From Sipunculus nudus (taxonomy: Eukaryota > Annelida > Sipuncula > Golfingiida > Sipunculidae), in the NCBI GenBank assembly GCA_026874595.1, contig CM049317.1, positions 41,750,401 to 41,814,400 of the forward strand: DNA of 64,000 nucleotides, read 5' to 3'. The translations under genes were made by a program, and so were the position numbers. Position 1 is the stretch's first letter; the number at the start of each line of letters is the position of its first letter. A model generated the notes under the pieces. That model was not told the origin of the DNA. It was given only the letters and a program-made list of their open reading frames with translations, and ran no database searches. Positions 47,041-57,943 of the stretch are shown piece after piece.

Positions 47041-48534
47041 CATGAGGACAATGGTCCAGATAAAAACACTCTGAGAGTCACTCGTGACTCGTCTAACGAC
47101 TCGTCCGTACTGGATACAGCATTTTCAAGGTCAGAACTTATCGCGGAACTGCATAAAGACCCTAATATTTCATGTTTGTTTCCCAGGGCAGTTTCTAAAG
47201 ATGAACTGTCAAAGAACCAAGTTTGTTTCTATGTTAAAATTGGAGTGCTTATTCGTAAATGGCGGACATCTGATGTATGCGCTGATGATGAGTGGGCCAT
47301 CAAACATCAAATAGTAATGTCCAAAAACTTTCGCAATGAAATTCTAAGCATGCCACATGAGGCTCCTTTGTCTGGCCATTTAGGTATAAATAAAACTTAT
47401 CAGAAAGTTAGTACACAATTCTATTGGCCTAACCTCAGGAAAGATGTTGTACAATATTGTAAATCATGACATACATGCCAGATGGTGGGCGAGCCCAATC
47501 AGAATCCTCCTAAGGCCCCACTTAGGCCTATTCCTGCTTTCGAGGAACCATTCAGTAGGATTATTGTTGACTGTGTTGGACCACTGCCCAAAACAAAATC
47601 TGGACATGAATACTTGCTGACAATTATGTGCGAATCTACCAGGTTCCCTGAGGCAATACCATTGCGCAAAATTAATGCCAAAAGTGTTGTCAAAGCTCTG
47701 ACCAAGTTTTTTACAACTTTTGTATTACGAAAATCCGTCTAGTCTGACCAAGGGTCTAATTTTATGTCTGTCTTATTCCATTAAGTTATGCTTGAGCTAG
47801 GTATAATACAGTACAGCTCTTCGCCATACCATCCTGAAAGTCAGGGCGCCCTCGAGCGTTTTCACCAGACATTAAAAAAAATGATTAGGACTTATTGTTA
47901 TGACACACAGAAAGACTGGGATGAAGGAATCCACCTACTGCTGTTTGATGTCAGAGAATCCTTTCAAGAGTCCTTGGGTTTCAGTCCCTTTGAATTAGTT
48001 TTTGGACACTCAGTTCGCGGTCCATTGAAACTGTTTAAAGAAAAACTCTTGTGTGAAAATCCTGATTCTCTTAGTTTGTTGCAGTATGTCTCAGACATTC
48101 GCACTAAACTACACAATGCTTGTGAGATTGCAAAGTCAAATCTAAAATCTGCACAAAGTAAAATGAAAACAAAGTATGACAAGCACAGTGTAAGTAGGAC
48201 ATTTCAGCCTGGTGGGGAAGTCCTTGTCTTACTTCCAATCCCTGGCAGACCTCTTCAAACTAGGTATTTTGGTCCTTACGTTGTTGACAAGAAAGTCAGT
48301 GATTTAAATTACATAGTGTTGACACCAGATAGACGTAAGAAGAAACAACTGTGCCATGTCAACATGTTGAAACCATATTATGACAGAAATAGCACATCAG
48401 ATGTTGTACATAATGTTACTGCTGTTAATTGTGTAAAAACTTACCCTGACCCAGTTAAATTAGATACTGATTGTAAGTGGGATGTAGACATTCAGTGTGG
48501 AACAGTACCACTAAAAAAACTCAGAAGTGCCTAA
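47041..48534 (+). pseudogene. Integrase of element 2 with GPY/F module
   Basis: Strand-transfer enzyme interrupted by three stops (TGA ~47467, TAG ~47740, TAA ~47782) in what is otherwise one phase. It shows HEAPLSGHLGINKTY ... YCKS-HTCQM (HHCC zinc region), Asp in IIVDCVGPLPKTKSGHEYLL, Asp in SDQGSNF and Glu in SQGALERFHQTLKKM. Then come GFSPFELVFGHSVRGPLKLF and the GPY/F module RPLQTRYFGPYVVDKK, ending HVNMLKPYYDR. The last 248 codons (47788-48534) are open. It is placed between protease and reverse transcriptase. Confidence 0.88.
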
Positions 48535-48539
48535 CAACC

Positions 48540-49933
48540 TGGATGCCAAACTGTCACACCTTACCGCACAACAACAACAAGACCTCAAGAACCTGCTGAG
48601 GAATTATGAACATTTGTTTGGTGACATTCCAACGCGAACTAACATATTGTGCCATGACGCGATGTTGGCGAGGCAAGCGCAGTCAAGCAGCATCCTTATA
48701 TACTGAATCCAGAAAAGCAAAGGTATCTACAAGATGAGATTCAATATTTGCTGGTCAATTATTTTATTGAACCTAGTAACAGTAACTGGAGTTCACCATG
48801 TATTCTTGTGCCAAAACCTGATGGAAGTTACCGTATGTGCAAGATTATTGAAAACTGAACTCTGTCACCAAGACTGACACGTTCCCGATTCCGAGGATCG
48901 ATGATTGTATTGATAGAGTCGGTAGCTCCAGAGATGTTTCCCAGTTTGACTTGTTAAAAGGATTCTGGCAAGTCCCGCTGACAGAACGAGCGAAAGAAGT
49001 GTCCGCATTTGTGACGCCGCAAGGACTGTACCAGTATGAAGTTATGCCGTTTTGCATGAAGAACTCGCCAGCCACATTCCAGCGCCTCATCCTTATAGTT
49101 GTCAAGGACATTCAGGGCTGCGACGCATCGATTGACGACCTTATCGTGTACAGCGACACCTGGGAGAAACATCTACAAATTCTTAGCGACCTCTTCGAAA
49201 GACATAGTGAAGCACGTCTGACCGTCAACTTAGTTAAATCTGAGTTTTGTCATGCAAAAGTAACATTTTTGGGTTATATTGTAAGGCAGGGTCAGGTAAA
49301 ACCAGTTGATGCTAAAATAAGTGCTATTTCTGCATTTTCTAGATCAGAAAACAAAAAGCAAATAATGCGTTTTCTTGGTATGGCTGGATACTACAGGAAG
49401 TTTTGTCCAAATTTTCCTACTGTAGCTGAACCTTTTACTAATTTGTTAAAGAAGAAACAACAGTGTGTATGGAATGTTCAGTGTGAAAGTGCATTTAAGA
49501 ATTGAATGCTGCAAAGTTCACCAGTTTTAGCAGTTCCAGACTTTCCTGTACCTTTAAAGTTAGCTGCAGATGCTTGTGATATTGCTGCTGGTGCTGTGTT
49601 GTTACAAGAAGGCAATGATGGCATAGATCATCCAATTTGTTATATTTCAAGAAAGTTTAATGCAAACCAGAAAAACTACTCCACTATTGAAAAAGAATGT
49701 TTGGCTTTGATTTTGGCATTGCAACATTTTGAAGTTTATGTTACTTCATCATTCAAGCCTATCATTTTCTTCAGTGATCACAGTCCCCTCACGTTCATGA
49801 ACAAGTTGAAATGTAAAAATAAAAAAATGTTTAGATGGCGTTTGTTCATACAGGATTACAATCCTGAAATCAAACACATTAAAGGGAAAGACAATGTACT
49901 TGCTGATTTTGCTTTTTTCTTCAGGAGGGGGAG
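48540..49933 (+). pseudogene. Reverse transcriptase and RNase H of element 2
   Basis: The RT N-terminal part is frameshifted: LRNYEHLFGDIPTRTN at ~48595, and SSPCILVPKPDGSYRMCKII at ~48790. From ~48951 the frame is open: LLKGFWQVPLTERAKEVSAF, then VMPFCMKNSPATFQRL, then SIDDLIVYSDTW, where the usual Tyr of YxDD is Ser. LGYIVRQGQVKPVD and MRFLGMAGYYRKFCPNF follow. A stop at 49503-49505 precedes an open RNase H frame (LAADACDIAAGAVLLQEG, FFSDHSPLTFMNK, KGKDNVLADF). The usual ADxLSR end is disrupted. It lies after integrase, so the inverted pol order is confirmed here too. Confidence 0.87.
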
Positions 49934-50795
49934 TGTTACAGATGTTTTTTTTATTGTGTGACACGGGTGTAACTCGTGTTGTAGTGGCCTCGCCTGGCCG
50001 GTTGTTGCACTTTCAGTTTAATCCGTACTGGTTGAACTCTCGCTGTCATGCTAATCTGGGGCTTTCTCGCCTGGCCGAGCCGGGCCGGCTCACGTGTGAA
50101 CCTTGACATGTATAGACACAGCGTTCTTTTTCTAAAAGTTTCCTGTAACGCGTGTTTACTGTGTATCATGTTAGATTCTTTGGATTGTTCGAGAAATTGA
50201 GGGTTCTCGGCTGAGGGGTGAGACGTTATAAATAGGGGGCTGTGTTTTATAGCCGAGAGAGAGGTGAGAGAATATTCCAGCGGGGACAGAGGAGTGGGAC
50301 CTTTTTCGATACATGCAGCAGTTAGAGATTTTCTTCAAATTTATGACGGATTTTATGTAGTCTTCAGTTTGCCTTTCGGGTCACTGCCAGGATTTCAGTT
50401 TTGCATAACCGTAGATTGATTTTGTATTTACATTGGACTGTTATTCTCGGAGAAGATTTGTGTGAACTCTTCATCCGGCTTATACATTGTAAAGGACTTA
50501 TCGGTGTGACAATTGTGGTATCCAGGTACTATGCACTTTGTTCATTTTACTGTGTGATTGTATAGATTTGCTGTTATACTGCTGTTATACTGTGTAATTG
50601 TATTGATTTAGTGTATTGTAATGTTAGGGTTGTTTTAAGAATAAATTATAATTATTTGTTAACAAAAAACCACTGACTTCTTCACTCATTCCCCTAGACA
50701 TTTCACGCTGCCTAGTGTTACAGAATCTGATTTTTTTTCTCCATTACAAAATTTTTGTTCATCATGCATACGTGTTGATATTAGGTTCCGTAACA
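49934..50795 (+). repeat. 3' LTR of element 2 (862 bp)
   Basis: Starts TGTTACAG after the purine tract AGGAGGGGGAG and ends CCGTAACA. U3 is GC-richer than the surroundings. The downstream part carries a TATAAATA box and an AATAAA signal, listed separately. Confidence 0.9.
50227..50645 (+). promoter_or_regulatory. LTR core promoter and poly(A) signal of element 2
   Basis: TATAAATA at 50227-50234 (also at ~44163 in the 5' LTR) is a canonical TATA box. AATAAA at 50640-50645 is the polyadenylation signal. The R region should lie between them, with U5 following. Inferred from position and motif only. Confidence 0.6.
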
Positions 50796-51086
50796 GCACA
50801 TGAACTTGATATGTATGAAAAATGTCTCGTCCTTATAGGTTACATCCTGGCTTTATTTCGACTTTGAAACAAATATCCTTTGTGTCTTAATTTTGCAAAA
50901 CTCATATTCTATATGAAATCTTCTCTTGCATGATATCCTCAAATCCTTTGCTAAATCATATTTTTTACAGAATAGGCACTTAATGTCTTTTTACACCTTT
51001 TAAGTGTTGTATCCTGCTGGCTTATAAAAAGTGTCACAATATCATTATAATTTTCTCAGAGATTAAGGAATATTAAAATATATAAT
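50796..51086. other. Spacer between elements 2 and 4
   Basis: AT-rich, with no feature recognised. It ends at the start of the element 4 LTR. Confidence 0.5.
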
Positions 51087-51864
51087 TGTAACGGCTCCGA
51101 TAACACGTATTAATTTATCAGGTATAACTGAATTGCCTGGCAGGTATCATATCATCAGCTTGGCCTAACTGGTCAATGAATTGCCCCGCAGTTGCCTTGG
51201 TTGCCTTGTTTGCTTGGTTCCTCATTACTCAACCGGTTTTCCGTTGTTCCTATTGTTTTCATTCGGACAATGACACGGACCCCGACGCAAACCCTGCCAA
51301 GCCTCAGTCTCGTGACATAGAGAACTTGTCAGTATTCGTTCTCTGCTTCGCAGGTAAGGACCGTTTTTACTAAACTCTTAAACTGCGATAAACTCTATCA
51401 TTTAGCCAATTCATTACTTTCAGTATATCACGTACGTACTATCATGTAAACTGTATATTCCATATTCTAATTGCACACGTTACTGGTAAATTCATACTTG
51501 TTGTAAGCATGGATATTTGTATTCATGGTAATATGCAACGATATCTTAAAATGTGGTTCCTAAATATATAGGCTCATTTGTATAATATGTAATGTGTTTT
51601 CTTGTGTAATGAATACCAAGAAATGTGCAAATGTATATTCTGTATATTTCATGCCATTTATTGTATTTTTGCACCATATAGAAATGTTTATATGAAATGT
51701 TTAATGTGAGTATTCGTTCTCTGCTTGGCAGGGACTCCGGCTTGGAGGACTCCAGATTTGTATATATATACGGCTGAATAAACACTTTTATATATATACA
51801 TCGCCTTGCCTCGCTTTTCACTCACGCCGGGTGACTTTGGCTCTTGCTGGGAACACCCGTTACA
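51087..51864 (+). repeat. 5' LTR of element 4
   Basis: 778 bp with perfect 8-bp terminal inverted repeats (TGTAACGG/CCGTTACA). It contains a 65-codon ORF, a candidate intron, a TATATATATA stretch (~51761) and AATAAA at 51777-51782. Confidence 0.9.
51176..51796 (+). CDS. Short LTR-encoded ORF with candidate intron (putative)
   Basis: ATG at 51176 opens a 65-codon frame with a hydrophobic start (AVALVALFAWFLITQPVF) that looks like a signal peptide or membrane segment, followed by a Cys and an Asp/Asn/Pro-rich stretch. At 51351-51359 the frame meets a strong donor context (CAG|GTAAGG). At 51729-51732 there is an acceptor-like CAG|G after a pyrimidine-rich run. Splicing would keep the frame open and lengthen the product to about 76 residues, ending at TAA that overlaps the AATAAA signal. 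The arrangement is preserved in the 3' LTR (57049 onward), with four nearby differences. Function is unknown. Chance, or a captured host exon, remain possible. Confidence 0.3.
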
Positions 51865-52075
51865 TAATAATATATAAAAATAAACTTTATTTATTTTACA
51901 TGGATAGTACAACTACATGTAGTTATAATAACTAATACGAGGCACTCTCAATGGCTCGGGTGTTTGCGCTCGGTAGTCGGTAAGGGTGGAGGAAACCGGA
52001 GTGATTGTCAAGCTGGTCATGACCCATAAAGGAGATCAGTTTTCAGTAGGAAATATTACTGTGCCTAGCAACTTT

Positions 52076-52166
52076 GTCTTCTGAAGGCTCTGTGCTTGAG
52101 CAGATAAATAACAAACTGTCAATCCTAGAGGATCGCTTATCGTTGCCTTCGTCACACCCACACTGT
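52076..52166 (+). pseudogene. gag C-terminal remnant of element 4
   Basis: In the same phase as pol, separated from it by one TGA (52167-52169), about 30 codons read as a short amphipathic, coiled-coil-like segment (EGSVLEQINNKLSILEDRLS). Upstream the sequence passes at once into untranslated leader, so most of gag, including capsid and any zinc knuckle, is deleted. Confidence 0.5.
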
Positions 52167-52172
52167 TGACAA

Positions 52173-55100
52173 ATGCCATGCCAAACGAGACAAAAACGGG
52201 AAAATCCTAAAAAACTAAGAGTTGCCCGTGATCATTCGTGGGAGAACACGGGGTCAGGTTATAAAATTCCCACAACAAACGTATGTACTGATAATGTCCC
52301 TCTTGTAGGTGAAACACAGGTTGTTGACATGTTTGCAGATGGTATTAACTGCCAGGGTCTTTTAGATACAGGTTCCCAGGTCTCTACCATTGCTCAATGG
52401 TTTTATGACAAACACCTCAACCCGTCAGACTTAGTCCCTGTGGAGGAGATGATGTATCTCCGGCAACTGGACGGCCAGCAGGTAGAGTACTGTGGTATCA
52501 TCGCTGTTGACCTTAAATTTCCTGAAATAAATTCATCTCAGACATTCTCTGTGCCAGTATTGGTAATGAAAAACACCCATTTCAATGCCAGTGTTCCATT
52601 TTTAATTGGTACGAATGTGCTAAACTCTTGTTTAAATTTTCTTCAGACAAATGCTGGTCCAAATTTTATTCAAAGTTTACACATGCCCCAACCATGGAAT
52701 ATTGCATTTAAATGTTTGACAAACAGGGAAAAGAAATCAGTGAATAAAGGAGGTTATGTATTATCCACCAAGTCTACAGTAATACCTGCCCACAGTGATG
52801 TTACTATAAATGGTTTAACCAGAGGTTGTACAACAGGCAAGACCCTTGTTATAACTGATGTGAATGTTCTCCACAGGTTACCAACTGGATTGGTTCTACT
52901 TCCTTGTGTCCAAGAACTTGATTTGTCGGTAGGTACAAGTCACAGAATTCCAGTACAGGTCAGGAACTTAACATCACATTCCATCATTATTCCATCAAAA
53001 ATGATACTCTGTAACATACAAGAAGCTAGCCTCGTAACCCAACTGACACAATTACCTGACCCATCTGATCAACAATTCTTAAACATGTTCAAATTTGGTC
53101 AAGATTTGTCACAATCTGAATCTGAACAACTACAACTTCTGTTGCTTAAATGGAAACACATATTTTCCTTAAGTAATACAGATATTGGTCACACCAGTGT
53201 AGAAAAACACCGTATCGTGTTGACTAAAGATGAACCATTTAGAGAGCGATATCGTCGCATCCCTCCACAGTTATATGATGAGGTAAAACAACATCTGAAA
53301 GAAATGCTAGAGTCAAAAGTAATTAAGGAGAGCAAAAGTCCGTTTGCTAGTCCAGTAGTCCTTGTCAGAAAACCTGACGGAACTCTTCGTTTCTGTATTG
53401 ATTATAGAACCCTGAATAGCAGAACGGTTAGAGACGCTCATTCCTTGCCAAGAATCGATGAAACCTTAGATTCTTTGATTGGCGCTCGTTACTTTTCCTC
53501 TCTAGATTTGAAGTCTGGTTACTGGCAGGTTGAGTTAGCCGAAGAAGATAAAGATAAAACAGCTTTTACAGTAGGTCCTCTCGGTTTTTATCAATGGGAA
53601 ACCATGCAATTCGGCTTGGTGAACGCCCCTGCCTGCTTCCAAAGACTGATGCAGAAGACTATGGGTGATCTCCATTTAAAAGAATGTCTTCTCTATCTTG
53701 ACGATATAATCGTATTCTCTACCTCCTTTGAAGAACACCTAAAACGCTTGAATAACATCTTTCAGCGTCTGCATGACGCAGGCCTAAAACTAAAACCTTC
53801 AAAGTGCCAGCTGATGCAAGATAAAGTAAAATACCTAGGACATATAGTCTCAAAAGAAGGTATACATACTGACCAGAGTAAAATCAGCGCTCTTAAAGAA
53901 TGGCCTATACCTAAGTGTGTCAGTGATGTACGCCGTTTCTTTGGCTTTGCGAGTTTCTATCGTAGATTTGTCCCTGGATTTGCTAAAATCGCAAAACCAT
54001 TACATGACTTACTGAAAGGCCACCATATTCAGAATCAAACAAAAACCAGTAATCGTACCAGAAAGAAAGTTCCATCTCAAACAATCTTTAACTGGTCAAA
54101 TAACCACCAACTAGCATTTGATCAATTAATAGGACTACTATCTTCTGCTCCTGTACTAGCGTTTGCAGATTTCTCTCGTCCGTTTATTGTTCATACTGAT
54201 GCAAGTTTTGATGGGATCTCTGGTATTCTGTACCAAGATCAAGATGGCCAGAAAAGACCAATAGCTTATGCGAGCCGAAGCCTAACACCATCAGAGACTC
54301 GGTACCCTATTCATAAGTTAGAGTTCTTAGCTTTAAAGTGGTGTGTAACCGATAAATTTAAAGAATATCTGTATGGATCACAGTTCACAGTGTTCACTGA
54401 TAACAATCCTCTAACTTATATAATGTCCTCCGCAAAATTAGATGCAACAGGTCAAAGATGGGTATCTGAATTGGCCAATTACGACTTTAATATTCAATAT
54501 AAAGCCGGCAAGCATAACATCGACGCCGATGCACTTTCGAGAATCCCTCGGCTTCTAGCAGAAAAGGAAAACCACAATCAATGTATTACCAATGATGTCG
54601 TGAAAGCTGTTTGTCAATCAGTGACCATACCATCACCTGTAATATGTAGTCTTTCTTGTGACCAATCCAAAGCTGTTCCATCCACGGATCCTGTCAATTT
54701 GCTCGGACAAACACGATTAAACGTAGCAAAGGAACAACTTCTGGATTCGAATCTGAACCCATTCATTGTCCATTTCAGAGACGGTAAGGTCATAAACAAG
54801 AAAGACTTGACTCATCCTGATCAAATAATTCTTTTCAGATGTATAGATAGCCTTGTGCTGCGGGATGACATACTCTATCGTAAACGAACATTGAACGGCA
54901 AAATTCAGTATCAAATGGTAATACCTAGCAGTTTGCGACAAGTCGCTTTATCTGGTATTCATGACGATGTTGGGCATCTAGGACGTAATCGGTCTGTCCA
55001 TCTAGCCCATGACCGATTTTACTGGCCAAAAATGTCTAAAGACATAGATTCATACATTAAGAATTGTCCACGCTGTATAAGGCGGAAGTCCCCTCCAGCA

Positions 55101-56504
55101 AAAGCTCCTTTAGTACCTATAACATCCACACAACCAATGGAGCTCCTATGTGTCGATTATCTTAGCCTTGAGCCATCTACAGGTGGAATTGAAAATATTC
55201 TGGTCATGACCGATAATTTCACACGCTACGCTATGGCAGTTCCTTGTCGCAATACTACGGCAAAGACTACAGCTAAAATACTATTTGACACATTTGTCCA
55301 ACATTATGGCTTTCCAGCTCGCATCCACAGTGATCAGGGCAGACAATTTGAATCTAAAATCATCAAAGAACTATGCAGACTAGCTGGTATCCATAAATCA
55401 CGATGTACACCGTACCATCCAATGGGGAATGGGCAAACCGAAAGGTTTAACCGTAGTTTAATCAGTATGTTGGGTACTCTTGAGGAAGAGAAAAAGACAA
55501 ACTGGAAAGAATACGTCAGTGCTTTAACTCATGCCTATAATTGTACGAAAAATGATGCAACCGGTTATACACCTTTCTATTTAATGTTCGGTCGACATCC
55601 ACGCCTCCCTATTGATCTAGTACTTGGGACCAACAACAATCCTAACCATCAAAATTACAACACATATGTTTCCGATCTAAAAGACTAACTTTCTTCTGCC
55701 TATGATATTGCTCAACGTGTCTCTTTATCATCCAGGTATCACCACAAACGATTGTATGATAAACGTGCTCGCAATGCGGTGCTGGGTATTGGTGATCACG
55801 TCTTAGTACGAAAGGTAGGGATCATTGGGAAACAGAAACTGGTAGATAAATGGGAAAAGCAGGTGTATGAGGTATTGGAACAACCCAATAAGGATATTCC
55901 AGTATATGTTGTTTGCCCCTTGGGTGATAAAAAGCGTACTCGCACTCTGCATCGCAATCTGATCCTTCCATATACAGGATTGCCCGTCCACCCTACACAA
56001 AAACCAGTTTCCACAACACACAAACCAATTATTACATCATCAGTGTCAGGGTCGGAAGACTCATCAACAGATGACGACCCCATTTTCACTATAACTCCAA
56101 ATAATCGTCCCCACATGAGTAGTTCTGAGGATGTGAGCGAGTTGCATTTAGAACTTGAATTATCGGATGATACAGATGATGATGCAATTGCGTCTGATCA
56201 CTCTAATACATTCCTGACAAATGGTTCTACTGATGATTGCAATGCAAATGTTGATACCGTAAATACTACAGGTCTTGATGATGACGTCACTGGTGTGTTA
56301 AACGATGACGCCAAAGGTGATAATGACAATATATCACCACTACACGATGACCATGACGTCATCTCAAATCATGATCATAATAATGATGGTAATAGCGCCC
56401 CAATATCTGATCAGAGTGGGGATCCGGATGTTAATCCAGTACGTAGATCTACCCGAGAACGACGTATGCCAGAACGTTTTGGGGACTATGTACTTAACGG
56501 GTGA
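52173..56504 (+). pseudogene. Pol polyprotein of element 4 (PR-RT-RH-IN), one in-frame stop
   Basis: About 1,443 codons in a single phase, interrupted only by TAA at 55686-55688. Domains in order: retropepsin with LLDTGSQVS (DTG at residues 65-67) and IGTNVLNSCL; reverse transcriptase (~340-530) with FCIDYRTLNSRT, LDLKSGYWQVEL, FGLVNAPACFQRLM and YLDDIIVFS (508-516); RNase H with Asp at 676 (HTDASFDG), Asp 743 (FTDNNPLTY) and DADALSR (~784-790); integrase zinc region (His 930, Cys 965 and 968); and the catalytic triad Asp 995 (CVDYLSLEP), Asp 1054 (HSDQGRQFES) and Glu 1090 (GQTERFNRS), with D-to-E spacing of 36. After the stop, frame-preserved sequence gives the integrase C-terminal module (GDHVLVRKVG, TLHRNLILPY), an Asp/Asn-rich acidic tail and a basic end (RRSTRERRMPERFGDYV). 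All catalytic residues are present. The single nonsense codon probably replaced Lys or Arg. Confidence 0.93.
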
Positions 56505-56959
56505 TAATATTTTTTAAACAAGTGCATGTGTTAACATAAGTATGTTTAGGATAAGTTCCTTGCGTAAGCTACATAACTCGTTCTGAGATTTGACGAGTCA
56601 GTGATATCATTATACAATTGGTTTTTTTTTTTTTTGCGTATGCTGACTTTCTCCACTGCCACCAGTTTCTGGGTTTTTCACTTTCATATATGTATACCTC
56701 ATGTGAACATAATGTTCCAATATAAACATCTATTCGAAATCCTACTAGAGGCCGTCCACTGCTAATGCTGTCATGCGCGACTTATCATTCTTTGCAGTTA
56801 GTGTCGGGACGCCACTTCTCTACTGGGGGGAGCGTTTGGTATATGGTGTGGATGATGTGCTGTTGGTATGGTGTGGTGGATCTGATATAATTTTTTTTTT
56901 TTACCTAACTTTTCTCGTACATTAATGTCGGGTCGACATTTTTTCAAGTAGGGGGAGGA
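56505..56959 (+). other. 3' untranslated segment of element 4
   Basis: 455 bp between the pol stop and the 3' LTR with two T-runs (~56623-56635 and ~56889-56900). It ends in the polypurine tract AAGTAGGGGGAGGA. Confidence 0.7.
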
Positions 56960-57737
56960 TGTAACGGCTCCGATAACACGTATTATATTATCAGGTATAA
57001 CTGAATTGCCTGGCAGGTATCATATCATCAGCTTGGCCTAACTGGTCAATGAATTGCCCCGCAGTTGCCTTGGTTGCCTTGTTTGCTTGGTTCCTCATTA
57101 CTCAACCGGTTTTCCGTTGTTCCTATTGTTTTCATTCGGACAATGACACGGACCGCGACGCGAACCCTGCCAAGCCTCAGTCTCGTGCCATAGAGAACTT
57201 GTCAGTATTCGTTCTCTGCTTCGCAGGTAAGGACCGTTTTTACTAAACTCTTAAACTGCGATAAACTCTATCATTTAGCCAATTCATTACTTTCAGTATA
57301 TCACGTACGTACTTTCATGTAAACTGTATATTCCATATTCTAATTGCTAACGTTACTGGTAAATTCATACTTGTTGTACGCATGGATATTTGTATTCATG
57401 GTAATATGCAACGATATCTTAAAATGTGGTTCCTAAATATATAGGCTCATTTGTATAATATGTAATGTGTTTTCTTGTGTAATGAATACCAAGAAATGTG
57501 CAAATGTATATTCTGTATATTTCATGCCATTTATTGTATTTTTGCTCCATATAGAAATGTTTATATGAAATGTTTAATGTGAGTATTCGTTCTCTGCTTG
57601 GCAGGGACTCCGGCTTGGAGGACTCCAGATTTGTATATATATACGGCTGAATAAACACTTTTATATATATACATCGCCTTGCCTCGCTTTTCACTCACGC
57701 CGGGTGACTTTGGCTCTTGCCGGGAACACCCGTTACA
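56960..57737 (+). repeat. 3' LTR of element 4
   Basis: 778 bp, collinear with 51087-51864 at a constant offset of 5,873. It preserves the ORF at 57049, the donor and acceptor repeats (57204-57226, 57582-57604) and AATAAA (57650-57655). Confidence 0.92.
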
Positions 57738-57943
57738 TAATAATATATAAAAATAAACTTTATTTATTTTACATGGATTGTACAACTACATGTAGTTATA
57801 ATAACTAATACGAGGCACTCTCAATGGCTCGGGTGTTTGCGCTCGGTAGTCGGTAAGGGTGGAGGAAACCGGAGTGATTGTCAAGCTGGTCATGACCCAT
57901 AAAGGAGATCAGTTTTCAGTAGGAAATATTACTGTTCCAAGCA
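57738..57943 (+). repeat. Copy of the element 4 leader beyond its 3' LTR
   Basis: About 200 bp after the 3' LTR repeat the 200 bp after the 5' LTR (51865-52070). By eye there is one clear substitution until ~57936, then divergence. Normally this flank should be unrelated host DNA. It suggests a tandem-array remnant (LTR-internal-LTR-internal), or an LTR longer than the 778 bp called here. Confidence 0.85.

Larger units (their letters stand above)
44161..50795 (+). mobile_element. LTR retrotransposon 2 (same family as element 1, integrase before RT)
   Basis: It comprises a partial 5' LTR (44161-44741), a mutated tRNA-Pro primer site (~44749-44766), gag, protease, integrase, GPY/F, reverse transcriptase, RNase H, a polypurine tract (49923-49933) and a complete 3' LTR (49934-50795). 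Integrase lies before RT, as in element 3. Stops and frameshifts are spread through every gene, so it is a fossil copy. It supplies the full-length reference for deleted element 1. Confidence 0.88.
51087..57737 (+). mobile_element. LTR retrotransposon 4 (Ty3/Gypsy, canonical order), nearly intact pol, gag mostly missing
   Basis: Two 778-bp LTRs (51087-51864 and 56960-57737) start TGTAACGG and end CCGTTACA. By eye they differ at about a dozen positions with no indel, so the insertion is comparatively young. The order is protease, RT, RNase H, integrase, unlike elements 2 and 3. The pol frame has one nonsense codon. Most of gag is absent: only a short in-frame C-terminal remnant (~52076-52166) precedes protease. 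The polypurine tract AAGTAGGGGGAGGA lies directly before the 3' LTR. I could not identify a primer site by its tRNA match. Confidence 0.9.
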
